Shown one piece after another: positions 33,279 to 44,554 of a stretch of 64,000 bases of DNA. Source of the DNA: Dactylonectria macrodidyma (taxonomy: Eukaryota; Ascomycota; Sordariomycetes; Hypocreales; Nectriaceae). The stretch spans positions 62,001 through 126,000 of the forward strand of contig JAGMUV010000030.1 in the NCBI GenBank assembly GCA_020744425.1. Direction: 5' to 3'. A program made the translations under genes and the position numbers. The notes under the pieces are model-generated. The model made no database searches. It saw only the letters and a list, made by a program, of their open reading frames with translations, and was not told the DNA's origin. Position 1 is the stretch's first letter. Every line of letters begins with the position of its first letter.

Positions 33279-34697
33279 CTAAAGTCTCTCACGACTCTTG
33301 AGTTTCGTAGAGTAATGCACTTGTAGACTCTCGACGGACCGCCCTGGATGGGCCTCACAGAACCGCTGGTGAATCTCAGGCCACGCCAGCATCTCCTTGC
33401 TCTCCTTTAACTCGATGAGAAGACCATCTTCCTGTTGGGTGTATTTGGCTCTTGGAGCTGAACCACGCTTGGCCCTGCTCCTCGTCCGTGTCGAGGGTAA
33501 ATCAACTCGATCCCGAACCGTGCTGCTAGCATGCCCATGCTTTGTACAAGGAGTCCAGTCGAACTGTACCTGGAAAGTTGTTTTGCCGTTCTCGGTTATG
33601 CGCTTGAGCGAAACATTCTCGAGCGGCCATTCCTCAAAGCTGGCGAGAACCGCCTTGACTTCGGTTTCATCGGACGTCGCCTGGGATGACATTGGGCTGA
33701 GGATACCTCTTGCCTGGGTATTCTTCCCCCTGTAGGTTGACTGGGTAGATCTCGATCTCAAAGACGGTCTTCCACGACGAGGGCGCTCAACATTAACTGC
33801 TGCATTGCGTAGCAAACCGGCGGAGGGCCTCGAGACCTTGCGGCGCTCCTGAAATGTCGCAAAATCATGTCCAGTATTTGAATCGTCTGATGTAGTGTAT
33901 GACGAGGACGGGCTGAGCATGCGAGATGCTGGCGTCCGATCACTTGGTACCGATCGTGTGTTGTTCGCTGGGCGTTGGCGAGTGGTATACCCATAGCGAC
34001 GGCGCTTGATGCTAGCCAAGGGCTCATGGGAACGACGGCGTTTGCCTCGTCGCTTTCCATAAGCCTCATCCTCGTCCTCGTCCTCATCGCCATTATGATC
34101 CCGCTCACTGTCCTCGGTGCTCTGAGCAGGACGGTATTTGGCATCGTCGAGCAAGGCCTCAATAGGAATGCTCCCACTGCATCGCCTTGACCTGTCGACC
34201 CCATCGAGCTCTAGAGACTGTTGACCCCTTTCGTCGTTATCATCATTGTCGTCGCCGTCGCTGTCGTCACTCTCATAGTAATCACCATGGAGCATATATG
34301 AACCTCGGGCTCTTCGTCTAGGGGCCTGTGCACGGGAGCCTCCTAACCCCGTAGAACAAGGTTCAACGTCGCCTCCACGACGGTCTCGGCCCCATCTCAT
34401 GTCATCAACAGGTTGCTTCCCCGAAGAGCAGACTTCAGGCTCCTGAGTGCTGCTTGCGTGTTGGCTGAGATCCATGGCCATTGGACCAAGGCCGCTCTGA
34501 CCTGAAGTGCCTCCCGCTTGAGCCTGGATAGGGTTTTGCAGCGTCTCATCCTTTGAAAGTAAGGAAGGTGAGGGAGGCGTGGACGGTGTGGTTGAGCCTG
34601 ACGAGAGAGACGTAACCGTTGGGTAGGGTGAGGCATACCCAAAACCCGATTCAGTGGGGGTCGATTCAACAATGTCCCCGCAATGATCAGCCTCCAT
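33279..34697 (-). CDS. Myb/SANT-like DNA-binding protein
   Basis: A single-exon frame of 472 residues from the ATG at 34697. The C-terminal ~55 residues form a SANT/Myb-like helix-turn-helix (YTQQEDGLLIELKESK, then LAWPEIHQRF, HPGRSVESLQVHY), a type common in Sordariomycetes, probably nuclear DNA binding. The rest is mostly low complexity: Ser/Thr/Pro-rich N-terminus, an acidic stretch (DSDGDDNDDNDE, DEDEDEDE) and basic patches (KRRGKRRR). No defect is seen. A 120-bp fragment of this gene recurs at 44401-44520. Target genes are unknown. Confidence 0.7.
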   Translation of the reverse strand: MEADHCGDIVESTPTESGFGYASPYPTVTSLSSGSTTPSTPPSPSLLSKDETLQNPIQAQAGGTSGQSGLGPMAMDLSQHASSTQEPEVCSSGKQPVDDMRWGRDRRGGDVEPCSTGLGGSRAQAPRRRARGSYMLHGDYYESDDSDGDDNDDNDERGQQSLELDGVDRSRRCSGSIPIEALLDDAKYRPAQSTEDSERDHNGDEDEDEDEAYGKRRGKRRRSHEPLASIKRRRYGYTTRQRPANNTRSVPSDRTPASRMLSPSSSYTTSDDSNTGHDFATFQERRKVSRPSAGLLRNAAVNVERPRRGRPSLRSRSTQSTYRGKNTQARGILSPMSSQATSDETEVKAVLASFEEWPLENVSLKRITENGKTTFQVQFDWTPCTKHGHASSTVRDRVDLPSTRTRSRAKRGSAPRAKYTQQEDGLLIELKESKEMLAWPEIHQRFCEAHPGRSVESLQVHYSTKLKSRERL

Positions 34698-34810
34698 CAA
34701 AGGTCAAAAATGGATGTTGGGGTATCAGGAAGCTCAGCCATAATGTGGTGATAAAGCTACTAGGCGACGGTATTTTGATGGTCCCAGGTCCATTTTCACC
34801 AAACTCTTAG

Positions 34811-35682
34811 CTTGGGTATTCCGGGAGATATGCGCCAACATACACAGAAAGAGAAAACGAAGGTCAGAAAGAGTGGCCAGAGTGGATTACGGAAGGTTAA
34901 ACAATTGGGGCAAAAGGCCAAGATACTCACTGCATTGTTCTTTTTTGACCCTATAGCCGGTGATTTCAGCGTCGGAGGCCATATCCCTGATGGCGAAACA
35001 ATTCCGGATTTTAATCTTCTGGTATGCGTTATCACACACGTTAAACATGCAATTACTGACGAAATACTAGTTCCAAAACTATCTACGTGAGCCCCAAGCA
35101 TATCCAAGACGACAGAGGCGTTCAACGCGAAATGCACGGCGACAGCAGTCAGAACTGCCAAATTCCAATCAAATCACCGTCAGGGAGGACACAGCAGAGG
35201 CTGGCCAAACATCACCCACAGGCAGTTCTCCTACGGAAAGTCATCAACTCGGATCAGCGCTCGATACTACCGACGAATCTAATCCAACCAATACGCGAAA
35301 TGGATCAGTGCCAGACACCATCGACGAGTCTGATCCACCCAATATGAGAAAAGACGAGCCGTTATTCCTATGGAATGAGACCAATGGCGATTATGTAGAG
35401 AATTGCATTCGTAGCCTGGAGGAGGAGATGCCTGTATATCCCTCCGGCACTTCGAATTCAGGGGCAGAGATTGATCAGCATGACCCATTTCAGGCAGAAG
35501 ACACAATTAACGTGCAATACCTGAATGAAGATATTTGCATGGAAGCATTTCTTTGGGATGATGAGCCTATTGAAGGATCTCCTCAGGCGACGGTGCCAGC
35601 TCCTGAGCCAAGCAAGGCGTCTCGTGCACGAAATTTAGTACTGTTTCTCGATAGGTGTCTTGCTCGATTGACCATAGAATAG
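34811..35682 (+). CDS. Hypothetical protein, duplicated at 60 kb
   Basis: A continuous frame can be read from an acceptor at 34810 (ctcttag) through two possible introns (~34890-34950, and 35033-35090 ending actag) into a long exon ending at 35682. The protein is Glu/Asp/Ser-rich (REPQAYPRRQRRSTRN, then LEEEMPVYPSGTSNSGAEID). No known domain is recognised. The first exon and start are not found, so boundaries are uncertain. The segment 35048-35528 recurs at 60037-60510, where a ~10-bp deletion breaks the frame. Confidence 0.4.
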
Positions 35683-37251
35683 TTGATTTCTCAGCCTTAA
35701 TTCATAGGAAGATTCTTCTCTCTCAGCGAGATATAATTCAAGAGGACGCGATAAGTACAGTATGTGAGACCTGACTCAACTCAATGTTTTGGTTTAACAC
35801 TTGAAATCTACAGCCACACATCAAAGAGAACCAGAAAATAGAAACACCCTCGTTGTTCTCTTTTATGACGATAATTATTCTAGAAAGGCATCCTCCCGTG
35901 TCAACCGAGGTCCCCCATGAGGGAATGTAGTTCTGGAAATGTGGATACCATCACGGTCTGACGTATTTGGGCTTGGCTGGCTTTCGGCCCCTTTCGTTTC
36001 TTGCCTATCTGCAACTTGCCTTCTACGGCGGGAGCGGCGTACTTAGTAGAAGTCTCGTTGGATCTGGCGCACTCCTTCAATGGTTGGGTTATCCATAGTC
36101 TCTTTTCACCACAGTGCGAAACGGGTAGGTGGTTAAGTATTGGCGGCAGAGATCTTGGTGCAGACTCCGGATTACTATACGGCATGCCAACTAATTAATG
36201 GTCCCGTATGGGCCTGTTTCCTACTCCTCTACCTTAAGAGTTTGGCAAAAACAGCCGAAAGTAGCCCCAACCCGCTCTGAAGTGATCTTTTCTTTACATC
36301 ATCACAGCTCTGTCTGTTACTACCATGCAGTACCCCTCCACCGGTAAGACCCCTCTACCGGTAAGCCAAAAAAAATTTCCCCATACAAAATTCACTTTTT
36401 CAACCTCGTGGGAAAAACTTGACAAAAACAGTAAAAATAAATTTATTTCCGGAATTCGGGTTAGAATTGAATGAATTTTAATATTTTCTCGGTCTTTTTA
36501 CTTCACGGCCAGTGCGGGTGCGTACGATGGGTAACTCTTCCGCCTCCGAATTTGAACTTCCATCCTCTTGCATCCCTCCCACCTCAATCACATCCTCAAC
36601 AGAATGTTTCACCAGCCACTAGAGCCTCGGCTAATGCCATGAACTTCTTGTTGGGACTGGGTATCGCCTTCCTCTTCTTGCCTCTACATGACTCTTATGA
36701 ACCAAATCCCATCTCAGTCGGCCGCTTTCTCGGCTAAGATTGACAATGAGCTTTTGTGATGCAACCTTTGCCGTCGTATCTGGTGGTTTACTGTTCCGAC
36801 AACGCACAGATTTCAAGGTACGAGGCTCAGGATTGTTATCTGCGCCTGGTCGTATTTTCTTGATACCTAGGAGTTGCGAAACGCGGTTTCTCAAACCATG
36901 TTTCTTCATTTTGGAACTTCGGTTTGGATGGTTGTAGATTGACCTGCTGGAACAGGGTCCCAACCCTCAATTTGTACCTTAAAACGGGTTTTATCATGGA
37001 GGAACACTTATGGACTTCTGGGGCCCAAAGGAGTAAAGAAAAAGCTATCCTATAGATGTCCATCTGAATACTGTAAGGACGGAGCTCTTGGCTATTTCCT
37101 TATCCAGGCTCGTTTGCGCGCGCCATCCTTTTCACCTCTTCTAGCTCGAGGGTAGCTATTCTTGAGCACCACCTTCAAATCTAGGATATCCCTCACCTGC
37201 CAAGTTCCATCTCAGCTCAGCTAGTAAATTGCTTCCATTTTTTAGCCCACA
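35683..37251. other. Intergenic
   Basis: No gene supported. A short AT-rich block lies at 36370-36480, preceded by two copies of ACCGGTAAG near 36340-36365. A 94-residue minus ORF at 35901-36185 has no recognised domain. Confidence 0.4.
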
Positions 37252-37637
37252 ATGCCCGTCAACTGGGCTGAACACGAACGGGAAGCCGTCAAGCTGTATG
37301 TCGAAGAGGGCAGAACCGCAGATGACATTATCAAATGCCTCAACCAACAACATGGCATCGCAATCACGTAAGTTTCGCTATTCTGTCAGATATCAAGAGC
37401 TAATCAGGCGAGAGAATCCGACAATTCAAGACACGATTTGGAGGGTTGAAAGAACTACGCGCTGATGAGTGGCGTGAAGTGGGTAAAGAAGTCCGCAAGC
37501 GAGAAGAGCAAGGCAAGACATGTGACGTGTATATCTGTGGTCGGCGACAAGGTCCCTTTCGTGTCAAGATGTCGCTTCCGCATAGCAGGAGCAGTCAAAG
37601 CTCATCTACAACTAGCATTGGTATGCAAATCCCCTAA
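37252..37637 (+). CDS. Small Clr5-domain protein
   Basis: Exons 37252-37367 and 37415-37637, joined by a 47-nt intron (gtaagt...gagag), give ~112 residues. The first ~70 residues match the Clr5 pattern (NWAEHEREAVKLYVEEG, then IRQFKTRFGGLKELRADEW), a short helical domain found at the N-terminus of many fungal proteins and named after a fission-yeast silencing factor. Nothing recognisable follows, so this is either a short stand-alone protein or a truncated gene. The non-standard acceptor used to keep the frame is inferred. Confidence 0.55.
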
Positions 37638-37877
37638 CCTGCTCGGTCAATGGCTAATAAGGTGACCGAAGACTGGAATTTCGAAGTATGCGGTCATCGG
37701 CGCGTTGAAATACGTACTCTGGACCCACAGGATTCGACTCAATCGGAAAACGTGACTCGTTGTCCTTTTCCATCCATCTCCACGGTGCTAGGCGCCAAGC
37801 CAGGCTTTCTTGCTGTCCAAATATATCTCCATCGCAAATTAGCTTCTGCAGATTGATGACTAAACTCACGGACGGAC

Positions 37878-38990
37878 TCACACTCGGCAATAGGCATGGT
37901 AGCGAATGTCACACATGTCTCTCTTAGCTTTAAGGCACAGGTCTTCCACATCTTCCTGAGACATGCCTAGCATCCTCGTCATGGGGAAGCATGACAGAGC
38001 GGTGAGACCTTGAGAAAGCCCTATATTAAACCACCTCCCCACCTCTCTCTCGTGGCGATCTTCGGACCAAGGACAGTAACATACCTTGATGACGGCTTCA
38101 TCAATGTCCGTGAAGCCAGCCAACGCGAGCTGGCGCCGTGTTTCGTCAGGATCCACCCTCATAGAACGGCCATGTCGATCCAGCGACTTGAGAAGCTTGG
38201 AAGTCCATTCATCGAGAGCGCTGTCGGTTGGAAGAGTACCGTCGTCACAACGTGGAACCAAATCGATTTCGACCTGCTCCATATAGCCTATTCCGGGTTT
38301 CAGATGACTGCAAGTGAATCAGTCAGGAAAGGCAGGGGAGGTAGAAGTGACTCTATGCCCACATAAACATCTTTTGGTACATTTCCCGCCAGCATTGGAT
38401 ACTTCCGAAGAGCATCTGTGCCCGAATGAAGTCCCAGTCCCGATCTATTGTATCCCACGAATCCTCAATGTCGAATGGTTGAGGAGGGTTCATTGTTGGG
38501 GGAATCCTGAACTATATGAGTGAACGAAGGGCGATATGTGCTACCCATACTTACATTTCAGGCTGGATCATGTTGAAATCGAGCCCCTGTACAATCATAT
38601 GAGGATATTTTCTGCATCCGGGTTTGTCAGACTCGAAGGTGAAAACGCTCATTCAAGGAGAGGACGTACTCAGACAGCTCAATCGCCCAGATTCCAGTGC
38701 CTGTTCCGAGATCAAGGACTCTCAATGCCTGCTTTACGTCCAATGGTGCCGAGAACAAATTGTTGTCGCGAGCTACAAGGAAGAACTTGTGGAATATGTC
38801 CAGACGATTCTTCTCTTCCTTTGCGCGAGGCGGGGTGAGTCTCATTGCTACTTCATGGGCGCTGATCATCCTTACTTCATCAATCGGGAATATGTACTTT
38901 TCTCTCCGAAAATCACCATCTGTCCCGTACCAACGGCCACAGGAGAGGTGCACGTGGCGCAGCTCTCGCTTATCACGATCGCTATCCCGT
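37878..38990 (-). CDS. LaeA/UMTA-like SAM methyltransferase 3, 5' end uncertain
   Basis: A third, more divergent methyltransferase of the same superfamily. Exons on the minus strand: ~38990-38876, 38818-38670, 38611-38555, 38506-38363 and 38307-37878, with short introns of 48-58 nt. Motif I is [17 protein letters not shown]; the post-I block [11 protein letters not shown], the block [18 protein letters not shown] and [11 protein letters not shown] follow. The conserved N-terminal stretch ([19 protein letters not shown]) has no in-frame ATG close by: the nearest (39051) is separated by two in-frame stops. Either an unrecognised 5' intron exists or the N-terminus is decayed. The C-terminus ends earlier than usual; a possible last exon (RYIWTARKPG) downstream is out of phase. 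Confidence 0.7.
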
Positions 38991-39345
38991 GAACGTTAGC
39001 AAACCTAGGGAAGAAGGTGACTCTGGTGTGGTGAGGTATACCCGCTCTGAGACATGAAGGGCAATATGCTTGGGCGCGTTGCGGTCAGCAGAGTAAGAAG
39101 CAATTCTTTTGGTTTTGTGTCTTCCAAATGGGTCTGTCCGATGGGTTCGCATGCATTCGAGTTCATGTGACCTGCTAAAGTTTAGCTCCGAAAAAAGTGG
39201 ACTATACGGAGCACAGAGGGATGCATCTGCGTAAAAAAGTGGTAGCCGAGTCGATAGTGTGGATAATATTCGGCTAATACGCAGAGAAGTGTGTGTCTGG
39301 GTGGCTTGGCGATGGTGTGGCTGAGATCTTGATACCAATTATATA
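38991..39345. other. Intergenic between methyltransferase 3 and the Tc1 element
   Basis: Probable promoter region of methyltransferase 3. No gene or clear regulatory motif recognised. Confidence 0.4.
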
Positions 39346-40877
39346 CGGAGGCACCTCTCAAAAGTTCTCGGCCGCCAAGGCGCTAGCAGCGCCACAAAAA
39401 AGCAAGGAAACCAGGCTTGAAACCCCTCACACGTAAATCACCTAGAGAGGGATTTTCTTCAATTTCTCTTCAATTTCTGACATTCCTAGCTATGGCCCCT
39501 AATACAGATATCGCAACCCGTGCCTTTGTGGTTTCTCTTAAGGCTCCCTGCAATGGGAAGACTACCGCCGAAGTGGTTGCTATCACAGGGCTCCCAAAAA
39601 GCACTATTAACGACATCTACGCACGAGCAATTGCGCGAGGGTTTGATCCAAACCAACGACCTATTATTATTCGAAATTGCTACCTTGAAGATGCACCCCG
39701 TAGCGGCCGCCCAATAAAGCAAACGGAAGAGGCGAAGAAGGCAGTCTTCGCGAAGGTGCGCCGCGACCGATACGGCCGGGAGAAAACATGTGCTGATATT
39801 GCTGGGGACCTTAGCTTGGAAGGCCTCGAGCTCTCGGCTATGACAGTTTGGAGGATCCTCAAGGCTGCTGGCTTCCGCAAGACCAAGCCGACGAGGAAGC
39901 CTGGATTGACGAAGAAGATGAGGAAGGAACGCCTTGACTGGTGTTTGGCTCATAAGAATTGGACCCTTGAAGATTGGAAGAACGTCATTTGGTCTGATGA
40001 GACTTCTGTTATCTTGCTCCATCGCCGAGGGAGCTATCGTGTGTGGCGACGAGCTGACGAGCGGTTCTTACGAAGCTGTATTCGCGAGAGGTGGAAAGGA
40101 GCATCTGAGTTTATGTTCTGGGGGGCCTTTTCCTATGAAAAAAAGGGCCCTTGCCACTGCTGGGGCCCTGAGACCGCTGCTGAGAGGAAAGAAGCTAAAG
40201 AGAAGATTGATAAGCTGAATGAGGAGCTTGAGCCTTGTTTTCGAGAAGACTGGGAGCTTAATACGGGGATTAGAAGGTTGAACTTACGGCAGCTGCCCGG
40301 CAAGAAGCCTGAATGGAAGTGGAAGAAAGAGACGGGCAAGCTGACGAGAGGGTCAGGGAAAGGCATTGACTGGTGGCGATATCAGCAGACGATTTTGATC
40401 CCTCTGATGATTCCATTCGCAAAGGAATGCCTAAAGAGCCGGCCTAAGACTATGGTCCAAGAAGATAAGGCCCCTGCACACGCTCATCACGACCAACAGC
40501 GTATATATATGACTTCCATCAGGTCCAGCGGCTTCTTTGGTGTGGGAATTCGCCGGATCTGAATGCGATAGAGCCCTGTTGGCCATATTTAAAGAGGGCA
40601 ACTACGAAAAAGGGTGCTCCTAAGACCCGGGCAGAGGCTATACGGACTTGGAAGGCAGCTTGGGAGGAGCTTCCGCAAGAGAAGATCCAAGCCTGGATAG
40701 AAAGAATCCCTACACATGTAAAGAAAATTATTGACTTAGAAGGAGGAAATGAGTATAAGGAAGGCCGGGAATAGCTTCATAGTAATTCATATACGTAATT
40801 CCCCCCTGTCCACTTTTTTCCTTTTCTGGATTGTGGCGTATTTTAGCGCGGCCGAGAACTTTTGAGAGGTGCCTCCA
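39346..40877 (+). mobile_element. Tc1/mariner element
   Basis: A 1532-bp element with ~28-bp inverted repeats (GGAGGCACCTCTCAAAAGTT... and complement) flanked by TA at 39344-39345 and 40878-40879. It carries a single transposase gene with one frameshift. It lies ~350 bp upstream of methyltransferase 3. Confidence 0.92.
39492..40774 (+). pseudogene. Tc1-type DD34E transposase with an AT-slippage frameshift
   Basis: The frame from the ATG at 39492 has an N-terminal helix-turn-helix (TTAEVVAITGLPKSTIN), the first catalytic Asp in VIWSDET and the second in VQEDKAPAH. At 40502-40512 an AT-dinucleotide run shifts the frame, ending it at 40562. Two bases shorter, the frame continues through LLWCGNSPDLNAIEPCW to a stop at 40774, giving the third catalytic residue at DD34E spacing. 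The shift removes the catalytic Glu, so this copy is inactive as read. An ORF start at 39417 is upstream of the family's usual start. Confidence 0.88.
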
Positions 40878-41756
40878 TAGATATTGCTTGTTTACGTCAT
40901 GGATATTGAAGACTTTCTGGCTCGCTGACACTCTGCTTCGTCGTAATCAATGTGGACCGCCGATCTCATTCTGTGATTGACCGTAAGGCTATACTAGCGA
41001 ACTATCACGGCCTAATAGATTCGGGGATTATCCAGTGGAATATTGAGTCGGTTCAGGAGGTGGTGCCCACTGGACCAATTAGGGGATCATGGCCTGCCAA
41101 ATGGCCTGTTAAGGTGTTATCGGTAGTCCAGACGCGGCGTGGTATTGCCAGCCATGCTGGGTCGGGATTGAGGGGAATATTTGGCAAGGGAGGGAATTAT
41201 GGTAGACCAATCATAACGCGGCTCCCTACAACAACCCCACTTCGGACATAAGTTGTGGAACGGCTCTATGAATGATAACGCCGACCTGATGAACAGAAAC
41301 CTGCTCAAGGGGCCCCGCCGAGCGCAATCAGGACCCCCGGCCATGCCGAGCGCTTGTGATAATGCTCCACTGTGCTCCCAAATCCCTCAGCTGGTCGATG
41401 CGCCACCGTACTCGGTTCCGTTGTATCGGTAAATTGCACGATCGCGAACGCGATGGGGTGACCAATTGTTCCTCCGCAAGATTGACCAACGCTGTTTATC
41501 GACGGTGGAGGGTGTGGTATTAGTCAAGAAATGATTCCCCCGACTTTTAATGCCTTTTCGTTCCTCAAAGGTTCTTTCTTCCGCGCCCTTCCGCGCCCTC
41601 CCTGTTAAGTTGTCCGAGTAGTGTAGCGGCCTGGCTGGAAAAGGTAGCATCCCTATCTATTGCCAATTTTAAATTCCCGGGTACCGCGAACGTACGGGCT
41701 CCCGAAGCACACAGCTGGATTACTAAGTACGGTTGTTTGACGTCCCCCCTTTTCGT
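40878..41756. other. Intergenic
   Basis: No gene, RNA gene or clear repeat recognised. Confidence 0.4.
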
Positions 41757-42434
41757 CTGACTTGATTGAAGGGATCTTGATTGAGGGTCGCCGCCATGAG
41801 ACCCTGGACGGCAAAGGGCATGTCCGCCCAGAGATCAGGGAAAAAGCGAAGAATGAGACTGTGAGTTTTAAATAACAGTGAATTACCGTGCCAAGAACTT
41901 ATTGCTGACACTTATCAATAGATTGACTCGGTGACGCTCTCCCCTGCTGCTCTTATTCGCAAGCTTGCCCTTAACATACACGCCGAGATCCCCGACATAG
42001 TCTTCAACTACTTCACCATGCACAACTCCGCGTGGACTTTCCTCATGGAGTTGAAAGAAGAGTTTACCCGGCTATTGGGGGTCGCATTCCTCCAATACAT
42101 ACCCACAGAAGACAAGCTGCCTTACGTGGTCGGCTACGTCTTCTCCACTGCTGCAGGCCGTAGAGGCTTGACAAGCGACGATAAGGGAGAGGCTGTGGAT
42201 GCCGGGATCGATGCCGCCGCAAAAGTTATGCGCAAATTCTTGGAAGACGGACATGGACGAGTTGTCAAGGAGCAAGCTGAGACGGAGGTTGAGCCGGAGG
42301 AGCTGAAAGATGCGGAGTTTGGTGACTTGGACCCATGGAGGCTGGATAGGCTGATGACGAAGATCAAGAAAGAGAGTCAAACCAGAGGGGGTTTTGGTAG
42401 AGGAGGAGCCGGAGAGGATTGCCCCATGCAGTGA
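41757..42434 (+). CDS. Hypothetical protein, 5' end not found
   Basis: Two exons with a good intron (41861-41921, gtgagt...atag): the first reads LIEGRRHETLDGKGHVRP, the second IDSVTLSPAALIRKLALN to GRGGAGEDCPMQ. About 200 residues are visible. There is no in-frame ATG near the first exon, so the gene may begin further upstream or be truncated. The second exon is helical with a charged C-terminus. No family is recognised; it has a real-gene look (clean intron, phase kept). Confidence 0.45.
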
Positions 42435-42447
42435 GAAGCCCCGACTA

Positions 42448-42475
42448 GTTCAGGTTCAGGTTCAGGTTCAGGTTC
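42448..42475 (+). repeat. Hexanucleotide microsatellite
   Basis: Four and a half copies of GTTCAG directly after the stop region of the hypothetical gene. Confidence 0.9.
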
Positions 42476-43014
42476 TATTCCTACCAGGGGTCTGCATCTA
42501 TCCACCAAAAGTAGACGCGCCATCTACTATTGATAGAAAGCTGTGCTTTCTACCCATTCTACCCTGCCTGCTGCCAAGCTTCTATCCTTTCCATCACGAC
42601 CTCATCAACGTAGATTCAAGTGGGTAGATTGCCAAGAAATCATTGGTGTATATATACATTAAATGCCTAGTAATCTGGCAGAGACGTGAGGTACCGGAAC
42701 CTCAACAACGCCAGCAATTTCCGCCACTAGATCCGCGCCTGGATCAGCCACCAATGCCCTAAGCGGCCCAATTGCGCCTCACATATTGTTACTATCCCGG
42801 CGCCTTGATTGACCCAAGCTGGCGAGGCACTCAATGTAGATAAGACGGCAGTAGCGGAGACTGCTGCTGCGTTGGATTTTCTGTACTCGGCATATGCGTA
42901 CAACTGATGTCTAACTACCATATGTATATATGAGTCGACAGAGTTTAGCTGCGCTTGGCCGTGTCCGACTCTTCGACACATGACTCCCGCCAGATTTGGA
43001 AGGCGGGCTGAGAG

Positions 43015-44250
43015 ATGGTCTCGAACGCTTGGAATGACTCTGGTCCGCTTGGAGTTTATATGAGGCAAGGGCCAGTCCGGCGAGAGAACTTGAACCCCAT
43101 TCTATGGTGGAAGGATCACCAAGAAGAATATCCACGTCTGAGCAAGTTTGCCCTCGACATCCTGGCAATTCCTGCTATGTCTGTCGATCCTGAGCGGACG
43201 TTTAGTGTCACAAAGTTGACAGTAAGCTCGCAAAGGCACAGCTTAAGCCCCGAGATAATAGAGGAAATACAGCAGTGATGTTATTGGATTGGAGGGCAAT
43301 TTGGATTGGACTGGAGTGGACGGAAAATGGCTGGACTGGATTTGGGTTTCTCGAAGATTTGGACTGGATTGGATTGATTGTCCTGGAGCTCCTGGAGCTC
43401 CAGTGGTCTAACCCGATAAGGCAAGAGCTAAGCCTAATTTGGTGGTTGTGACAGGGCTCCCGTCGCAGATTACGACACAACTAAACGCCATCGGCCTATC
43501 GTTTAACATCCAACTCGCGCAGATTGGTCCGCAAGCAAAACCATGGAAGCAATCGCGTCGCTCGTAACTTCAGCAGTCCTTCTGATCTGGCAGACGTGTC
43601 TGAACAGCCCACTCACGCAGCTACACCATGGCCACTATCTCCAGCTATTTCGGCCCTGGCAGCGGTCGCCGTGCGGATCCTGAAAGAGTTATTCTTGATC
43701 CAACGTATCTTAGCCCTTCCCAAACGACCCCGACGGAATCCTGAACCGAACCCGACGAATTCAAGCCGAATGGAAAGCAATATGTTCGCTACTCTGTCCG
43801 GCAATAGGGTATGGTAGACATACAATTCAAGAAGGACTCGCCTAAGTGGTTCTCGTACTGCTATCTGCACCAACTGCAACAGCGCCGAGGGAATTATGCA
43901 TATTGGAGAAGCAAGTTGCTGGAGAACATAATGAGCACTTATTTAAGTGCTGCCATAACTACACACAAGGGCACAATTTCAGTTCTACCCGAAATCTGCT
44001 TATTCAGCGGCTCATTTATTGTCCCAAAAGGGTAACAATATGAACTGGATCGGTTCTGGATATACTGGAGGCTGCCTGTCCCCAAGTCTGGACTGGATTG
44101 GATCGAGGCTTGGATCCAGCTCCAATCCAATCCAATAACATCACTGAAATACAGTGCCTACGGAATTGGCTAGGCCATCAAGCGATCACTGTGGGCGAGG
44201 TTGTCAGTTTTGGTGGAGACCTGATGGGTTGGGATGGAGGGGAGGCGTGA
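43015..44250 (+). pseudogene. hAT transposase C-terminal remnant, split by a MITE
   Basis: The plus frame carries the hATC dimerisation motif (FALDILAIPAMSVDPERTFS). After EEIQ it is cut by an 874-bp element (43273-44146) and resumes with CLRNWL, the usual continuation of this domain, when one copy of the 8-bp duplication is counted. Only ~120 residues of the transposase remain; the BED finger and catalytic core are not found upstream. Confidence 0.8.
43273..44146. mobile_element. hAT-like MITE inside a hAT remnant
   Basis: An 874-bp element with ends CAGTGATGTTATTGGATTGG and the complement, flanked by AAATACAG at 43265-43272 and 44147-44154. Subterminal zones are rich in TGGATTGG-type repeats. 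No credible transposase is inside, so it depends on another hAT. Confidence 0.92.
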
Positions 44251-44400
44251 GAGTACCAATAGCTTCATCCTGGCCTCAGGTCAGCGCTTTCAATTCAAGT
44301 ATATCAATTCAAATCAAGTTAAGTAAGTTCACGGACGATTTTATTTCAAGTAATCAAGTTACACCCCCGAACTTGACTTACTTGAATTGAAGTCAGCGCT

Positions 44401-44520
44401 GCGTTCTCGGTTATGCACTTGAGCGAAGCATTCTCGAGCGGCCATTCCTCAAAGCTGGCGAGAACCCCCCAGACTTCGGTCTCATCGGGCGTCGCCTGGG
44501 ATGATGCTGGGCTGAGGACC
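44401..44520 (-). pseudogene. Duplicated fragment of the Myb/SANT-like gene
   Basis: About 120 bp match 33588-33708 of the Myb-like gene in the same orientation with roughly a dozen differences. It covers the region before the DNA-binding domain. It is too short to be a gene. Confidence 0.8.
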
Positions 44521-44554
44521 CAGAGGTCCCAACAAGCAGTCAGTTATCAACCAG

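Noticed and set aside
39346..40877. Tc1 insertion disrupting a gene at its target site
   Set aside because: Joining the flanks across TA gives an open frame of ~70 codons, but without any recognisable domain; chance cannot be excluded.
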